Assembly: GCA_958450325.1 (NCBI GenBank)
Contig: OY288257.1
Span: 34,056,771 to 34,120,770, forward strand
From: Agrostemma githago
Lineage: Eukaryota > Streptophyta > Magnoliopsida > Caryophyllales > Caryophyllaceae
Reading direction: 5' to 3'
DNA length: 64,000 bases
The first letter of the stretch is position 1. The number at the start of each line of letters is the position of its first letter. A program made the position numbers and the translations under genes. The notes beneath the pieces are model-generated. The model saw only the letters and a program-made list of their open reading frames with translations. It was not told where the DNA came from and ran no database searches. Shown in pieces: positions 1 through 10,177 of this stretch.

Positions 1-962
1 AATTTCCCATGGTACCCTCGAACTATGTCATATTACAAATGGTACCCCTACTTTTATGTTTGTTTACATGGTAACCTTGAGTTTTATAGTTTAGTTCTCG
101 ATTTGCCCTTACCCAAATTTCTGTCATGACGCCGTTAAATTATGACCAAAATTAATTACATCACTCAACAACTAATTTGTCTTCAAAAAGAGAGATGTTC
201 TCATGGTACACCTAAGTTTTCATAGTTGTTCCCATGGTACCCTTAAGTTTTCATAGTTGTTCCCATTGTAACCTTAAGTTTTCATAGTTGTTCTCATGAT
301 ACCCCTAAAAGAAAAGCAATGACTCATTGAAGTAAAGCAACGACTAGTTTACTGAACTAGCCGTTACACAAGTGCTTATAAATTCTCTCTCTTTTCTATT
401 TTGGCAGAAGAAGATCAAATAATCCACACTTACTCACTCAACCTTTTTACCTCGTTCTTCACTTGTACAAAAAATGGAAAAACTTCATCACCATAACCTT
501 GAAGCTCGATCAACGGAAACATCAAATTTTTCCATTCTTTTGTGCGAGTGAAGAAAGAGGTGAAAAGGTTGAGTGAGTAAGTGTGGATTGTTTGTTCTTT
601 TTATGCCAAAATAGAAAGGGAAGTGAATTTGTAAGCACTTGTGTAATGGTTAGTTTAGTTAAACTAGTTGTTGCTTTCCTTTCAGGGGTACCATGTGAAC
701 AACTATGAAAAACTTAAGGGTAACATGAGAACAACTATGAAAATTTAAGGGTACCATGGGAACCTCTCTTCTTTTGAAGAAAAGTAGTTGTTGAGTAATG
801 TAATTAATTTTGGTAATAAATTAACGGCATCATGACATAAATTTCGGTAAGGTCAAATCGGGAGCTAAACTATAAAACTCAAGGTTACCATGAGAACAAA
901 CTTAGAAGGAGGGGTACCATGTGTAATGTGACATAGTTTTAGGGTACCATGGGACTTTTCCC
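1..962. mobile_element. Foldback MITE (near-complete hairpin)
   Basis: The two halves are inverted copies of each other almost from end to end. The left arm (1 to about 488) pairs with the right arm (about 526 to 962), leaving a loop of roughly 35 nt near 490-525. The ends share the motif GTCCCATGGTACCC and its complement; the right end continues with TTTTCCC, which suggests that about 10 bp of the left tip lie before the window. Inside each arm are three or four copies of a roughly 30-bp unit built on CATGGTACCCTTAAGTTTTC. There is no coding capacity. A Mutator-type or foldback MITE is the best guess; I could not find a target-site duplication because the left end is cut off. Confidence 0.8.
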
Positions 963-1494
963 AAAAATTAAAAGTGTAGAAAATAAAACCCAAAAGATAT
1001 TGAGTTCATATTTCATAAGTTTAAAAATTCAAATTTTTTAAGATTAATTAATTTTTCCTGCAAAAATTTGAATTCAATGTTATAAATATATATTTTTATT
1101 TATTTATTTATTTATTTATTTATGTTTAGTTTAAACTTAAGGGGTTTAATTTCACAATTGAATATATTCTAGCCGTCTCGGGCCTTAATTAATATTTCGC
1201 ACTTTATAATTGTTACACCGATTTTGTTATTATATATTGTTATAGTGCCTTTTGTTAAATATTTTTTACTGAATCATGATTCAAAACAATGAAATGGTAA
1301 TTTTTAAATTCACCAAATCTAGGATAAGATGGTCTCACAATAAGTTTATTGTGACACCACTCACATAGTATAAGTTAGTTACTTTTATTATTATTATGTT
1401 CTATTAGCTTAGTATGTGTCAGTGTCACGATAAGTTATCGAGTTGGTATCACCGGGCAATTGCTCGTTTAAATTGATCTACTTTATTGACAATA
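963..1494. other. AT-rich spacer, no gene seen
   Basis: AT-rich DNA with stop codons in all frames and no recognisable element. It holds a TTTA microsatellite at 1094-1123. Confidence 0.6.
1094..1123. repeat. (TTTA)n microsatellite
   Basis: About seven uninterrupted TTTA units in AT-rich spacer DNA. Confidence 0.85.
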
Positions 1495-1592
1495 TACTTC
1501 ATCCGTATCAATCATTTGTTTACCTTTGATTAAAATACCCCTCACAAAAAAAATTATAAAAAGTAAACAAATGATTAAAACAGAAAGAGTAT
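1495..1592. mobile_element. Stowaway/Tc1-mariner-type MITE
   Basis: A 98-bp element with terminal inverted repeats. The left end reads ACTTCATCCGTATCAATCAT and the right end is its imperfect complement, including AAACAAATGATT. The terminal consensus resembling CTCCNTCCGTCCCAATCATT is typical of plant Stowaway MITEs, and both ends are flanked by TA, the expected target. It has no coding capacity. Its small size suggests an internally shortened copy. Confidence 0.7.
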
Positions 1593-2194
1593 ATATATAA
1601 TCTCTTCGATTCAATAACGTGTCTACGAATATTTTGCAATAAATATTTTTCCTAACGCTAACAATTAAACGTAATACTCCATATCTACTTATGTTTTGGA
1701 AAGAGTATTACATATCATATCTATTTATATTGTGAAATAAACAAGTATAAGAATATTGCTCAGCATAACATGCTCTAACATACAAAGTAGGAGTACAAAT
1801 TAGCCTATATGAAACATACATACTCTGTAATGATGGCAATTTGGTAATTTTTTCAAAAATGAAGGACAATTTTGTCCAACACACAAATTACGCAATTCAT
1901 AGACCTCCTCTTCTCTCTTTTTATATAGGTAAAGGAAAGGAAAAGATATATTCCCTCCCCATCCATTCAATCCTTCACATGAACAATTTCACAGTTTTTA
2001 AGAAAGTAAGAATATTAATGGTAAATCAAATGTTTTTATAGGTCCACTAAACTTAAAGTAGGGAAAAATAGTGGCATTTTGTCTAATTAGAGTAAGGATA
2101 TGAGTGTCATATGGTGGGGATTGTAAAAATTTGATTGGATTGTTCATTTATAACAAGTGTAAAGAATTGAATGGATTGGAGGGCATATACATTA
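1593..2194. other. Intergenic, nothing recognised
   Basis: AT-rich DNA. A short inverted repeat (GTAATACTCC with GAGTATTAC) lies at 1671-1711 and may be the scar of another tiny MITE. The longest open frame (66 codons at 1841) shows no protein-like features. Confidence 0.5.
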
Positions 2195-3035
2195 AGCGAA
2201 AGGAGCGGGATTTCACCCCAAATGTACTAGGCTTACTTTAAATCATCTCGTTTGCGGATGATTTACTCATTTTCACTCGAGGAGATATTCCCTCTGTTAT
2301 GGTTGTTGCTTGCTGCTTAAAATGGTTTGCTGATGTCTCTGGACTCCAAGCAAATCCTTAAAAAATTAAATGGCTATTTACTTTGGTGGAATAACGAAAG
2401 ATATAGCTCAGCAAATACTCATTGCTAGTGTCTATTCTGAAGGGAATTTTCCCTTCAAGTATTTAGGACTGCCTCTTAATACTTCAAGAATTAATATACA
2501 TATGTACAACTTCCTTCTTTCCAAGATACGAGATAAGTTGGTTGGATGGGCGAATCATCTCCTCTATTATGCCAGTAAACTGCAAATCATAAACTCCATA
2601 ATCTTTGGTATGCATCAATATTGGGCTGCTTGTTTACTGCCCCTAAAGGCTATTATTAAAGCCATCACGAGACTCTGTAGAGATTTCTTATGAGGGAAAC
2701 GATAAGAGGGATGGTATGGAAATGCTGGAGCTCTTGCAGGTTGCAGCTTACCCAAGACCCAGGGTGGATTCAACATTAGAGAAATCCTCAGCTGGAACAA
2801 AAGTCTATTATTGCTGAAATGGCTTTGGAAGATTAATTTTGCAAGCACCGATGTTTGGTGTCAATAGACGACTAAATATCGCTTGCGTGGGAGTTCTATA
2901 TGGGATGTCGTGGAAAGAGCTGATGATAACATGAGCTGGAAACACATCCTCAGGACTCGGGATGAACTAGTTGTGGCATTGGGAAGTACGAATCTGGTCT
3001 AGGAAATGCTCTAGCAACATACAGTAGGTGGGGAG
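2195..3035 (+). pseudogene. LINE reverse transcriptase relic
   Basis: Fragment of a plant L1-type LINE ORF2. In shifting frames it encodes the stretch before the catalytic box (FHPKCTRLTLNHL), the catalytic FADDLL box near 2252, the thumb region (FPFKYLGLPL at about 2450) and the segment leading to the zf-RVT domain (GGFNI then LLLKWLWKI near 2765-2835). At least two frameshifts and several stops make it non-functional. The 5' part is missing, and the 3' end is cut at the LTR starting at 3036. It is older than, and different from, the LINE at 24105-28681. Confidence 0.85.
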
Positions 3036-4284
3036 TGTGAACATGACATAGGTCCACCTCGACGCGGCCACGCGCGGGTTTGGGGAGGCGAATGAATCTC
3101 CATATGAGATGGGTCGAATTGAAATTTAAATCGAAGTGGACTCGCCACCGAACTTTGTGGGAGTTCGGGCCCGTTCGAACCTACTCTATATCTTAGTGGG
3201 CCATACACAAAGTATGGTCCATTCGGATGTCAAAGTTTATTGGGCTCGTCCCTTTGCATTTGATACCGATCCCGACATTATCGGATATCGTGTATTGAAT
3301 GACTCTCGTGCGCCAACGGTTTCGGGCATCCGGAAACCGAGGTTCTGAGTAAGGGGTGAGGCTACGTGTTGGGAAGTTCACAAAGAACACCCAACCGCGC
3401 CCGCACATTAGCGGCCTCTACTAAGATATCGTTTGACTCTCTAATACGCGTGTTAGTGATACGATGAGATGATATGCAAACAACGTTTTGCCTAAACATG
3501 CGAATAATTGAATGGGTTACTAAGTCGATTTAATGCATATGTTTCTTAGTCTCGGATAGATCTCGTTTGATGTGGCTTTAGCACGGGAGAATCGGGGTTG
3601 ATGTAAATTGAATTATGGTGGTTTAGGGTTTGTCTCCTAAGTACTAGGGTTAGGGCTTGAAGATGAGTAATTAGGGTTGTAAGGTGAAGATTAGGGTTAG
3701 TAAAAGTGTGTCAAAGATGTGTGTAAAAGTTGTGAATTGTGCATGCAAGAGGGTGCTTATATAGGCATTGGTCACCTCACCCGTCTATGGTTACTCGATC
3801 AAGTAGCCCCCTGACTCGGTCGAGTGGCCCAAGTGACCGCAGCCGGGCCTGTTGAAGGGCCCACTCGATCGAGTGGGCTGACACTCGATCGAGTGGGTCA
3901 GCCGCAGCGCAAGGGTCCGGTTTTTTGGACAGTGGTTCGGATATTTTGTGGGTTTTGTATTTGGACTGGACTTATGACATTTGAATGGCTGTTTTTTATG
4001 TCTCGGAAACGGCTTTGATCGGCATTTGACCCAATCGCTAAAAGTCGGTTTTATTTCCGGTGTCGGTTTTGACCCAAATTAGTCTTATTTGATTGGAAAC
4101 GACCCACTGGGCCTGAATTTGAGGTCAGTTTTGTGAGATTTGTACCCTGTAAAGGGCCTAAGCCAGCAATCAAAGGTTTCGAGCCCATATCCGAGCGCGT
4201 AGAAACACATTTGCGTCCGATCATCATCGGGTATTTTTTGGAAACTGCCATAGCCACCTGGCGGTCAAAGTGCGGGTGTCTACA
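3036..4284 (-). repeat. Tat copy A, 3' LTR
   Basis: Read on the minus strand it begins TGTAGACACCCGC at 4284 and ends with GTTCACA at 3036. It is preceded by the polypurine tract AGAGTGGGGGCTC (4285-4297). It matches the LTRs at 32438, 40018 and 47631 over both ends but lacks about 1.4 kb of their middle, so it is an internally shortened copy. It abuts the LINE relic directly. Confidence 0.85.
3757..3894 (-). promoter_or_regulatory. Tat copy A LTR promoter with phased palindromes
   Basis: A minus-strand TATA box (TATATAA, 3757-3763) has four palindromic sites upstream of it on the sense strand, starting at 3794, 3815, 3864 and 3884 (CTCGATCGAG type; spacings 21, 49 and 20). On the other side of the TATA box, in the transcribed direction, lie several AAACCCTAA/ACCCTAA motifs at about 3620-3700. 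The same order and distances occur in the other Tat LTRs. Confidence 0.6.
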
Positions 4285-5073
4285 GAGCCCCCACTCTGAC
4301 TGAGGCTTGGACAAGGCAAAAGTCAGAGTAGCTACCAGGCCTAATCGAGGATTAAGACTTGGCAGACTTCCGAGCGGGTCGTTTATAGTCCATTAGACTT
4401 TCGTGAAGGGCTCGCCAGCCGTAAGACAGAAATCATACCTGAGTCGATGGTGGTAACTCCGTGGGGAAATTGGACTTGTTTTATAAGTCCTGGGTGCGCC
4501 TACATATGGGCCCATCCCGTGCTATTCCGGAGAAAATGCCGCCTAGGGCTTTCCGCTGGGGAGTTATATGCGTTGTACGGGCTTGCCTTTGAAGCCTTGA
4601 GTGTACCTGTATCAGTTACATAAATTTTTGCATGCAACACGTAGGTAAAAGTATGACTAGTGCTGGGGAATAAAAATTTGAATTTCTGATTTATTTTGAA
4701 ATCGAAGTCCTAAAAGCAACTCACGTGCTAGGAGATAGGTTTTCAAAATCGAAAGGGGTAGAAAAAAAATTTGCAGTTTAAATAAGCTGGAATTTGACCT
4801 TGTCGAAAAGGATTTTCTCAAATGGCTAAGTTTTGCAAATTTTAAAATGAGGATTTGAAGATAGACGTACCGACAGACTCGACTCTGGACGCGACAGGAC
4901 GAGTTGACAGACACGAACTGGACTCTCTAAGGGTTGGACCGTGACTCGGTAGGGGGGTGGGCCACCTAACAAGACTCTTAAGTTGTGCTATTCCGTAGCG
5001 TAGGCGAGTGGCAAAACGGTCGAACATCGAAATGGGATAGATATGCTATAGGGGACTTGCAGTAGTCTGTAAT
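4285..5073 (-). mobile_element. Tat copy A, internal region adjoining the 3' LTR
   Basis: Non-coding 3' part of the Tat internal region. It aligns with 35117-35895 of the later tandem copies and includes the polypurine tract next to the LTR. It is interrupted at 5073 by a CACTA element; the final three bases AAT are its target duplication. Confidence 0.8.
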
Positions 5074-5411
5074 CACTACTACAAATCTATCAAAAGAGAA
5101 TGGCTCTTAACCGTTCTCAATGGGGTATGGAACCGTCCTTCAGCGAGGCATTCTATTTTACCAAATAGCACGGGTGAAATATGGTCAAACCGTCCTATTT
5201 GACAATGAAAAAAGAGGACGGTTCCATGTACGAACTGATCTATTTGAGAAAGATAGAGAACTGATTCATTAAATGTGCGCGCTGTTTGGGGATTAACAAA
5301 GAGAACAGTGTATACATTTAACCGTCCTGTTTGTGATGCATTTTTAAAAAAAAAATAGATTTTCCATAATACAAATCTTACTACAGTAATGCAATCCATA
5401 ATACAAAATAC

Positions 5412-5655
5412 TTTAATTACTTTCTCAACTTGCTCATCCTTATCCTCATCATCGTTTCCATCCTCATCATTGTCACCATCATCATCGTCGCTTCCCCCAT
5501 TGCCATTGGCTGGAGCACCTTCCTTTGGATCTCCACCATTATCGTCTTCATCATCTCCACCTTCACTTAAAAATCCTAGTCATCGTCATCGATCAGGATC
5601 ATCTTTACCATCCTCGTCACTATCCTCTATGTCGCTCTCAGGAGCTTGCTTCTCT
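5412..5655 (-). pseudogene. Captured fragment of an acidic plant protein
   Basis: The minus strand encodes a strongly acidic stretch (SEGGDDEDDNGGDPKE, later GNGGSDDDDGDNDEDGNDDE) after an upstream part rich in ESDIEDSDEDG. One stop and one frame change separate the two parts. The composition and the short PxANGNGGSDDDD core resemble small plant D/E-rich nuclear proteins often annotated as VHS3- or prothymosin-like. That match is from memory and is weak because acidic sequences are easily confused. It is not part of any CACTA protein I know. Confidence 0.45.
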
Positions 5656-6651
5656 CTTGTGGAGCTCCTTCACATGCATGAAAAATGGATAGTAATCCAG
5701 TGGACATCAACACCCTTGTAAGTTATAACACAACATGGATAATCGATTATACACAAATAGAGAAAAATACATGTTTTGGATCGCAGTTACTTCGACACAC
5801 CCCAACAAAGCTATAGTCTGAAACCAAGTTAATTTTACTTGTTAGCACTTTTAACTAATACAGTATGTTACCAAAATGTAAAAAGCTACTACTATGTAAT
5901 AATAATATCGAAAGTGTTAATTTATTTCAAAGTATATTTGGAGAAATTAATGGTAAAAGTTCGCATCGACGGACCATTTAATTAAAATAGGGATGATATA
6001 AATGCGATAGAGACAATAATAAATATTCTTAATCTAAATTGCTTGCTCACCCTTTCAGGTAAGTTATGGCTATCAGTTACCTGCCCTTGCCTTGCTCTTA
6101 CATGAATGTAATCGGGTTTCTAGACCTCGGAAGTCTTAGATTATCTATGGATGTGCACCTTGAACTCTCTTTATTTTGGTTATTGCCATCTTTTTGCTTG
6201 CTTTGAGTGCTGCTTCTATTGTAATTTTGATGTATAATATTTGATTCTTCCTCCTCTGGACACCCTTTGTTTTTCTTCATTTTCATCCATCTGCTTCCCT
6301 TACCTGGTTCAAAGTGTCTAGAGTTTTATAATGAGCACATATTTGGTGTCCAATGCATGTTAATCATAACCCTTGTGCATTGTTACTGGGGATTAAGCTA
6401 TCTATATCCAGACCCCTTAACTTGATTCCTTAAACCGTTGGTGATTTTAATGACTAAATTAGATAGAAATGACGACCATTACCTTCGATATCATCAGGCG
6501 CTTTTTTGCCTTCCTCTTTCTGGAACTTTTGATCCCTGCTTTTTTGGTAACCAAGTTATGTTTTTGTTACTAGTTATCAGTGTATTCCTGTTGTCCTTAA
6601 ACGATTTAGATTGAAGTTAAGAAAACAAAAGGGGGGGAACAAGGTACTCAC

Positions 6652-6893
6652 CCTATAAATATCAAAACAGAATGAGAACTTGACATGGAAAAGAACACGG
6701 AGTCTAGAGACAATGGCACTGTTCAAAATGACTCCCCTCAGCCTCAGCAGCTTTGCTGCCAGGTGTACAGTAGGGCCACTTCCAACAGACTGCCCGTAAA
6801 AAGTCTTGTCTTCTTGACTAGTTCCATATGCAGTCTGAAGACACTGATAGAAAGCCTTTATATCCCTATATGTGTTGCCCTCACTTGGCTGCA
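6652..6893 (-). pseudogene. Captured exon of an ABHD17-type alpha/beta hydrolase
   Basis: The minus strand encodes about 80 residues containing PSEGNTYRDIKAFYQCLQ, then the nucleophile elbow YGQSVGSGPT (catalytic Ser in GQSVG intact), then LRGVILNSAIVSRLRVLF and FDIYR. This matches the order of motifs in plant ABHD17-like serine hydrolases (depalmitoylase family). The exon is preceded by an acceptor-like CAG near 6893 and followed by AGGGTGAGT, a good splice donor. It therefore looks like genomic (intron-containing) capture by the CACTA, not a retrocopy. The rest of the hydrolase is not recognisable, so it cannot make an enzyme. Confidence 0.75.
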
Positions 6894-7845
6894 TCAAGGG
6901 TAGACATATCAGTAAGCAGAGGACCTACGTGTGTTTTGAGAGCCTTTGATTGATCCGTATAGAAAGAATCTGATCTAACCCTAACCTTCCTTCCTCTTCC
7001 AAGACTGGCCAAAAAATCTTCTCGTGCCCTCTTATGACCTGCAAACTAGAAAATTATATACCTCAGATCCATAAACAACCCTAAATAGACAAAGATCAAC
7101 CAAAACACTAAATTCAATCAATTACGCATACCGAACACATAACTAAAGCACAAAATGAATTCAATTCTAAAATCTAGTAACTTCAACTTCTTCATATGAT
7201 AGTAAAACTAAAATAACAGTTTTCCCCAAATTGATCGATCAAAGTGAATACTACATCTAATTGATGATATAATAGCAGAAATTACAATCACGGTTGAAGA
7301 ATTAATACTGGATCAACTAATAACAAATAATCGGAATAAACTTTGAATAAAGGGAAGGAATTACCTGAAAATAAAAGCAATTGAAGTGCGACTGAAGTAA
7401 AATGGAGAGGCCGGCGAACAGATGAATGGCGAACATATGAGAGAAGGTTTGAAGTTGCGAGCTGAGATTGTTGGTGGAGGTTGCGTGCGTGTGTGGGGTT
7501 AGGTTTTGAAAGTTCTGTTGCTGGATTAGGGGAGATAAAAATGTTATGTGAAGGAAGATTAGCAAAAGTAAGTAGGACAGGTAGTGGTATCTAATAAGCG
7601 TGCTATTTTAATATCTAGTACAGAGTAATACATAGCGGTTGGATGTATAACTGTTCTATTTTCATTAATGAGAATGGTGTATTTGACTAACCGTTCTTGT
7701 AATTAAAAAAATAGAACGGTTCCCTCACTTATCCGTGCTATTTGTAGTACCATGAAGGGCGCCAATTTTTCAGAGACTATAGAGAGCAGTTCTGCATGCA
7801 AGTGTTCTATTAGGGTCGTTCCTTAAGCCTATAATTGTAGTAGTG

Positions 7846-7867
7846 AATGGGACTGTTGTAGTCTAGT
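7846..7867 (-). other. Sliver of Tat copy A between two CACTA insertions
   Basis: These 22 bp, which include the target duplications of both neighbours, correspond to the Tat internal sequence at about 35896-35917. Their presence shows that the two CACTA elements are separate insertions into one Tat element. Confidence 0.8.
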
Positions 7868-10174
7868 CACTACTACAAAACATCAAATAGACAACTCCTA
7901 ATAAACATCAGCTATTCTTAACAGCTGATGTATAATATATAGACAACTGTTTTGTTTGAGAAACAGATGTCTTTATCTGATAATAGACAACTGCGTTTTA
8001 TAAAAACAGTTGTCTATATATTATACAACTGTTTTATAAGCGCAGTTGTCTATTATAATTTTTTGGAGCACAGTAAATTGTTGCATACCCGGCCCATATA
8101 TGAGCATATCAACTGATTATCAAGTATACCCATATCACAAAATAGAATGAATCACCCATATCAACCCATACCAACCCTAAAAAAAATCAACAAAATCAGA
8201 TGCATCTCCACTCTCTGGATAATCGGAAAATTGAAAAAATCAACAAAATCAACCAGCCGTTAGCTGTTCCCCGTTCCTCGACGCATCTCTACATCTCTAC
8301 TCTTTTCAACCCTAAATCTGTGAGTTTTCGAACTTTTTCTGTGTTTGTTGATGTTAATCGAAAAAAAATGATGTCCTGTGATTTCATTGCTGCGTTTTTT
8401 CTCATCTGTTGACGTTCTCGAGTTCATTGATGTTATCGAACTTACTCTCGCGTTTGTTGCACTAAATTGCATTCGGTTTTGGTGTGCTGATTAAGCTAGG
8501 TCAGTTAGATTAATGATGATGATGATGATGATTGATTGATTAGTAAATTATACTCCTACTCCGTACTCACTTCCAGTTCGCCTCTTCCTCGTTTTTTTGA
8601 ACCCTAACTCGGTTTTGGTGTGCTGATTGGATTATTGTGTGGAGTATATATTAATAGTAATATTGGTAAGTCCTAACACAGGTTTCCCTCTTTCTTATCA
8701 CCAATTACTCTTCTCGGATTTGTAATGGAATGTTATATAGAGTATTCAACTCTTTGATACTTGCGCCTTGTAATGGAAAGCTATATTCATCCATGGTTTG
8801 CATTTCACTTCCATTTTCACTTGCATCATTAGAATGTTTTCTCTATTTCTTTTGTGCCCTCTGCCAGTATTAATGATAATGCGTTGGATGTAGAGTCGGC
8901 CTTATGTCGGGTGCATGGATAGAAATTGGGCTACTGCAGAATCGGGTGCGTGAATCCACGGGGATAACGCGTTGATGGTAGTATGGAACCTTGCACATCT
9001 CCGAGCTGCCATACAATGTAAGAGCCTTTCTTCACATCTTGTTCTTTTCCTAACCATGTTGTTTATTGGAGTATATTTTTGGAAATCAGATGCACTTCTG
9101 TCTGTATTTTCTAAACCTTTGTGTAGATTTTGTAATTTTGTAAATCTCGAAGTTGAAGCAACTGGAAGCACTATATGTGTTTATCCAAATTGCTAAGTAT
9201 GAACTGATAAATGATGTGTCCAGGTAATTATAATATGACAAAATCTATGAAACCTAGGACCCATTCAATGAACCCGACTTCATCCTTCACTTTATTTGTA
9301 CGATTTTGTTACTGGATTTTGATTCAATTTGCACGATTTGCTTTTCAGTTTTTGATTATGTGCTTGATGAAGCCATCGTTTTGAAGAAATAATTCTTTCA
9401 GAAATGCCTCTCAATTTCTGATTTCGGTATATTAATTTCATCTCTTCATTTTTATGGTTATGCTGTTTCAGGATGAAGATAATAAGTGCTTGATTATCAT
9501 TTGTTTTATGCACATAATTGAAACAAAATAATTAGTTCATTTATATTATTGATTTTGTAGCATTTCAACGATATGATGCCATATTCTCAAGAAGATATTG
9601 ACGGGGTTCGTGGATTATGAGCGGATTATTTCCTTAATTATTAGTCGTATATGATGCATCGGATTACCTTATGCGGACAAGGTGTTAGTTGGATTATGGT
9701 TTTAGGTACTTTTGGACATGGATAATGATTTTACGTGTACCTTTTGGATGTTGGATGTTGGATAATGATTTTATGTATCTTTTGGATGTTGGATTTTATA
9801 AAAATGTAACTTCTTTTGTTCAATTATTCGCTATGGTATTCCTTTTTTATGGTTTGTTAATATGTACGTATTTAAGAATTATTAAAAAAACATAAAATAT
9901 GTATACGTATATAAGAAAATATCTATATATACGTATTTCAGAATACAGTTGTCTATATACATAATAGACAACTGTTGTTCTAGAAAAACAGTTGTCTATA
10001 TACGTAATAGACAACTGTTGTTTTACAAAAACAGTTGTTTATTAACCAATAGACAACTGTTTTAAAACAGATGTCTATGCTTAGACTAATATACAACTCC
10101 AAACTACTCAACTGTTGTAAGTCAGTTGTCTATGGCAAAAAAAACAGTTGTCTATTTGATGTTTTGTAGTAGGG
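7868..10174. mobile_element. CACTA transposon 2, non-autonomous
   Basis: The ends CACTACTACAAAACATCAAA and its near complement, with target duplication AGT (7865-7867 and 10175-10177), define a 2307-bp CACTA element. The right tip reads GTAGTAGGG where GTAGTAGTG is expected, so one terminal base is mutated. Both subterminal zones (about 7890-8060 and 9950-10165) are packed with TAGACAACTGTTTT in both orientations, many as close inverted pairs. It encodes no transposase. The interior (about 8100-9930) has a GAT microsatellite at 8512-8532 and reads like untranslated or intronic plant DNA. I could not assign it to a gene. Confidence 0.88.
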
Positions 10175-10177
10175 AGT

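Larger units (their letters stand above)
5074..7845. mobile_element. CACTA transposon 1, non-autonomous, with captured gene fragments
   Basis: Terminal inverted repeats CACTACTACAA and TTGTAGTAGTG, with a perfect 3-bp target duplication AAT (5071-5073 and 7846-7848), define a 2772-bp CACTA (En/Spm) element. Both subterminal zones carry repeated AACCGTTC / ACCGTCCTATTTG motifs in both orientations, as expected for transposase binding. No transposase is encoded. The interior instead holds two pieces that look like host gene exons (5412-5655 and 6652-6893, both minus strand). It is inserted in the Tat copy A internal region, only 22 bp from a second CACTA. Confidence 0.9.

Noticed and set aside
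1671..1711. Short inverted repeat as a separate MITE
   Set aside because: Only about 10-bp arms and no clear target duplication; it could be chance in AT-rich DNA.
3040..3408. Recurrent 60-100-residue ORFs (for example containing SPPNFVGVRA) in Tat LTRs
   Set aside because: They recur only because the LTR recurs. Frames exist on both strands, starts differ and lengths change between copies.
6098..6286. Minus-strand 62-residue frame inside CACTA 1 as a further ABHD17 exon
   Set aside because: The SIDNLRLPRSRNP stretch loosely recalls the hydrolase C-terminal tail, but similarity is too weak to call and no splice sites fit clearly.
8200..9200. Small ORFs in the interior of CACTA 2 as a captured gene
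   Set aside because: The frames are short, overlap on both strands and show no domain. The region resembles untranslated or intronic DNA but has no recognisable parent.
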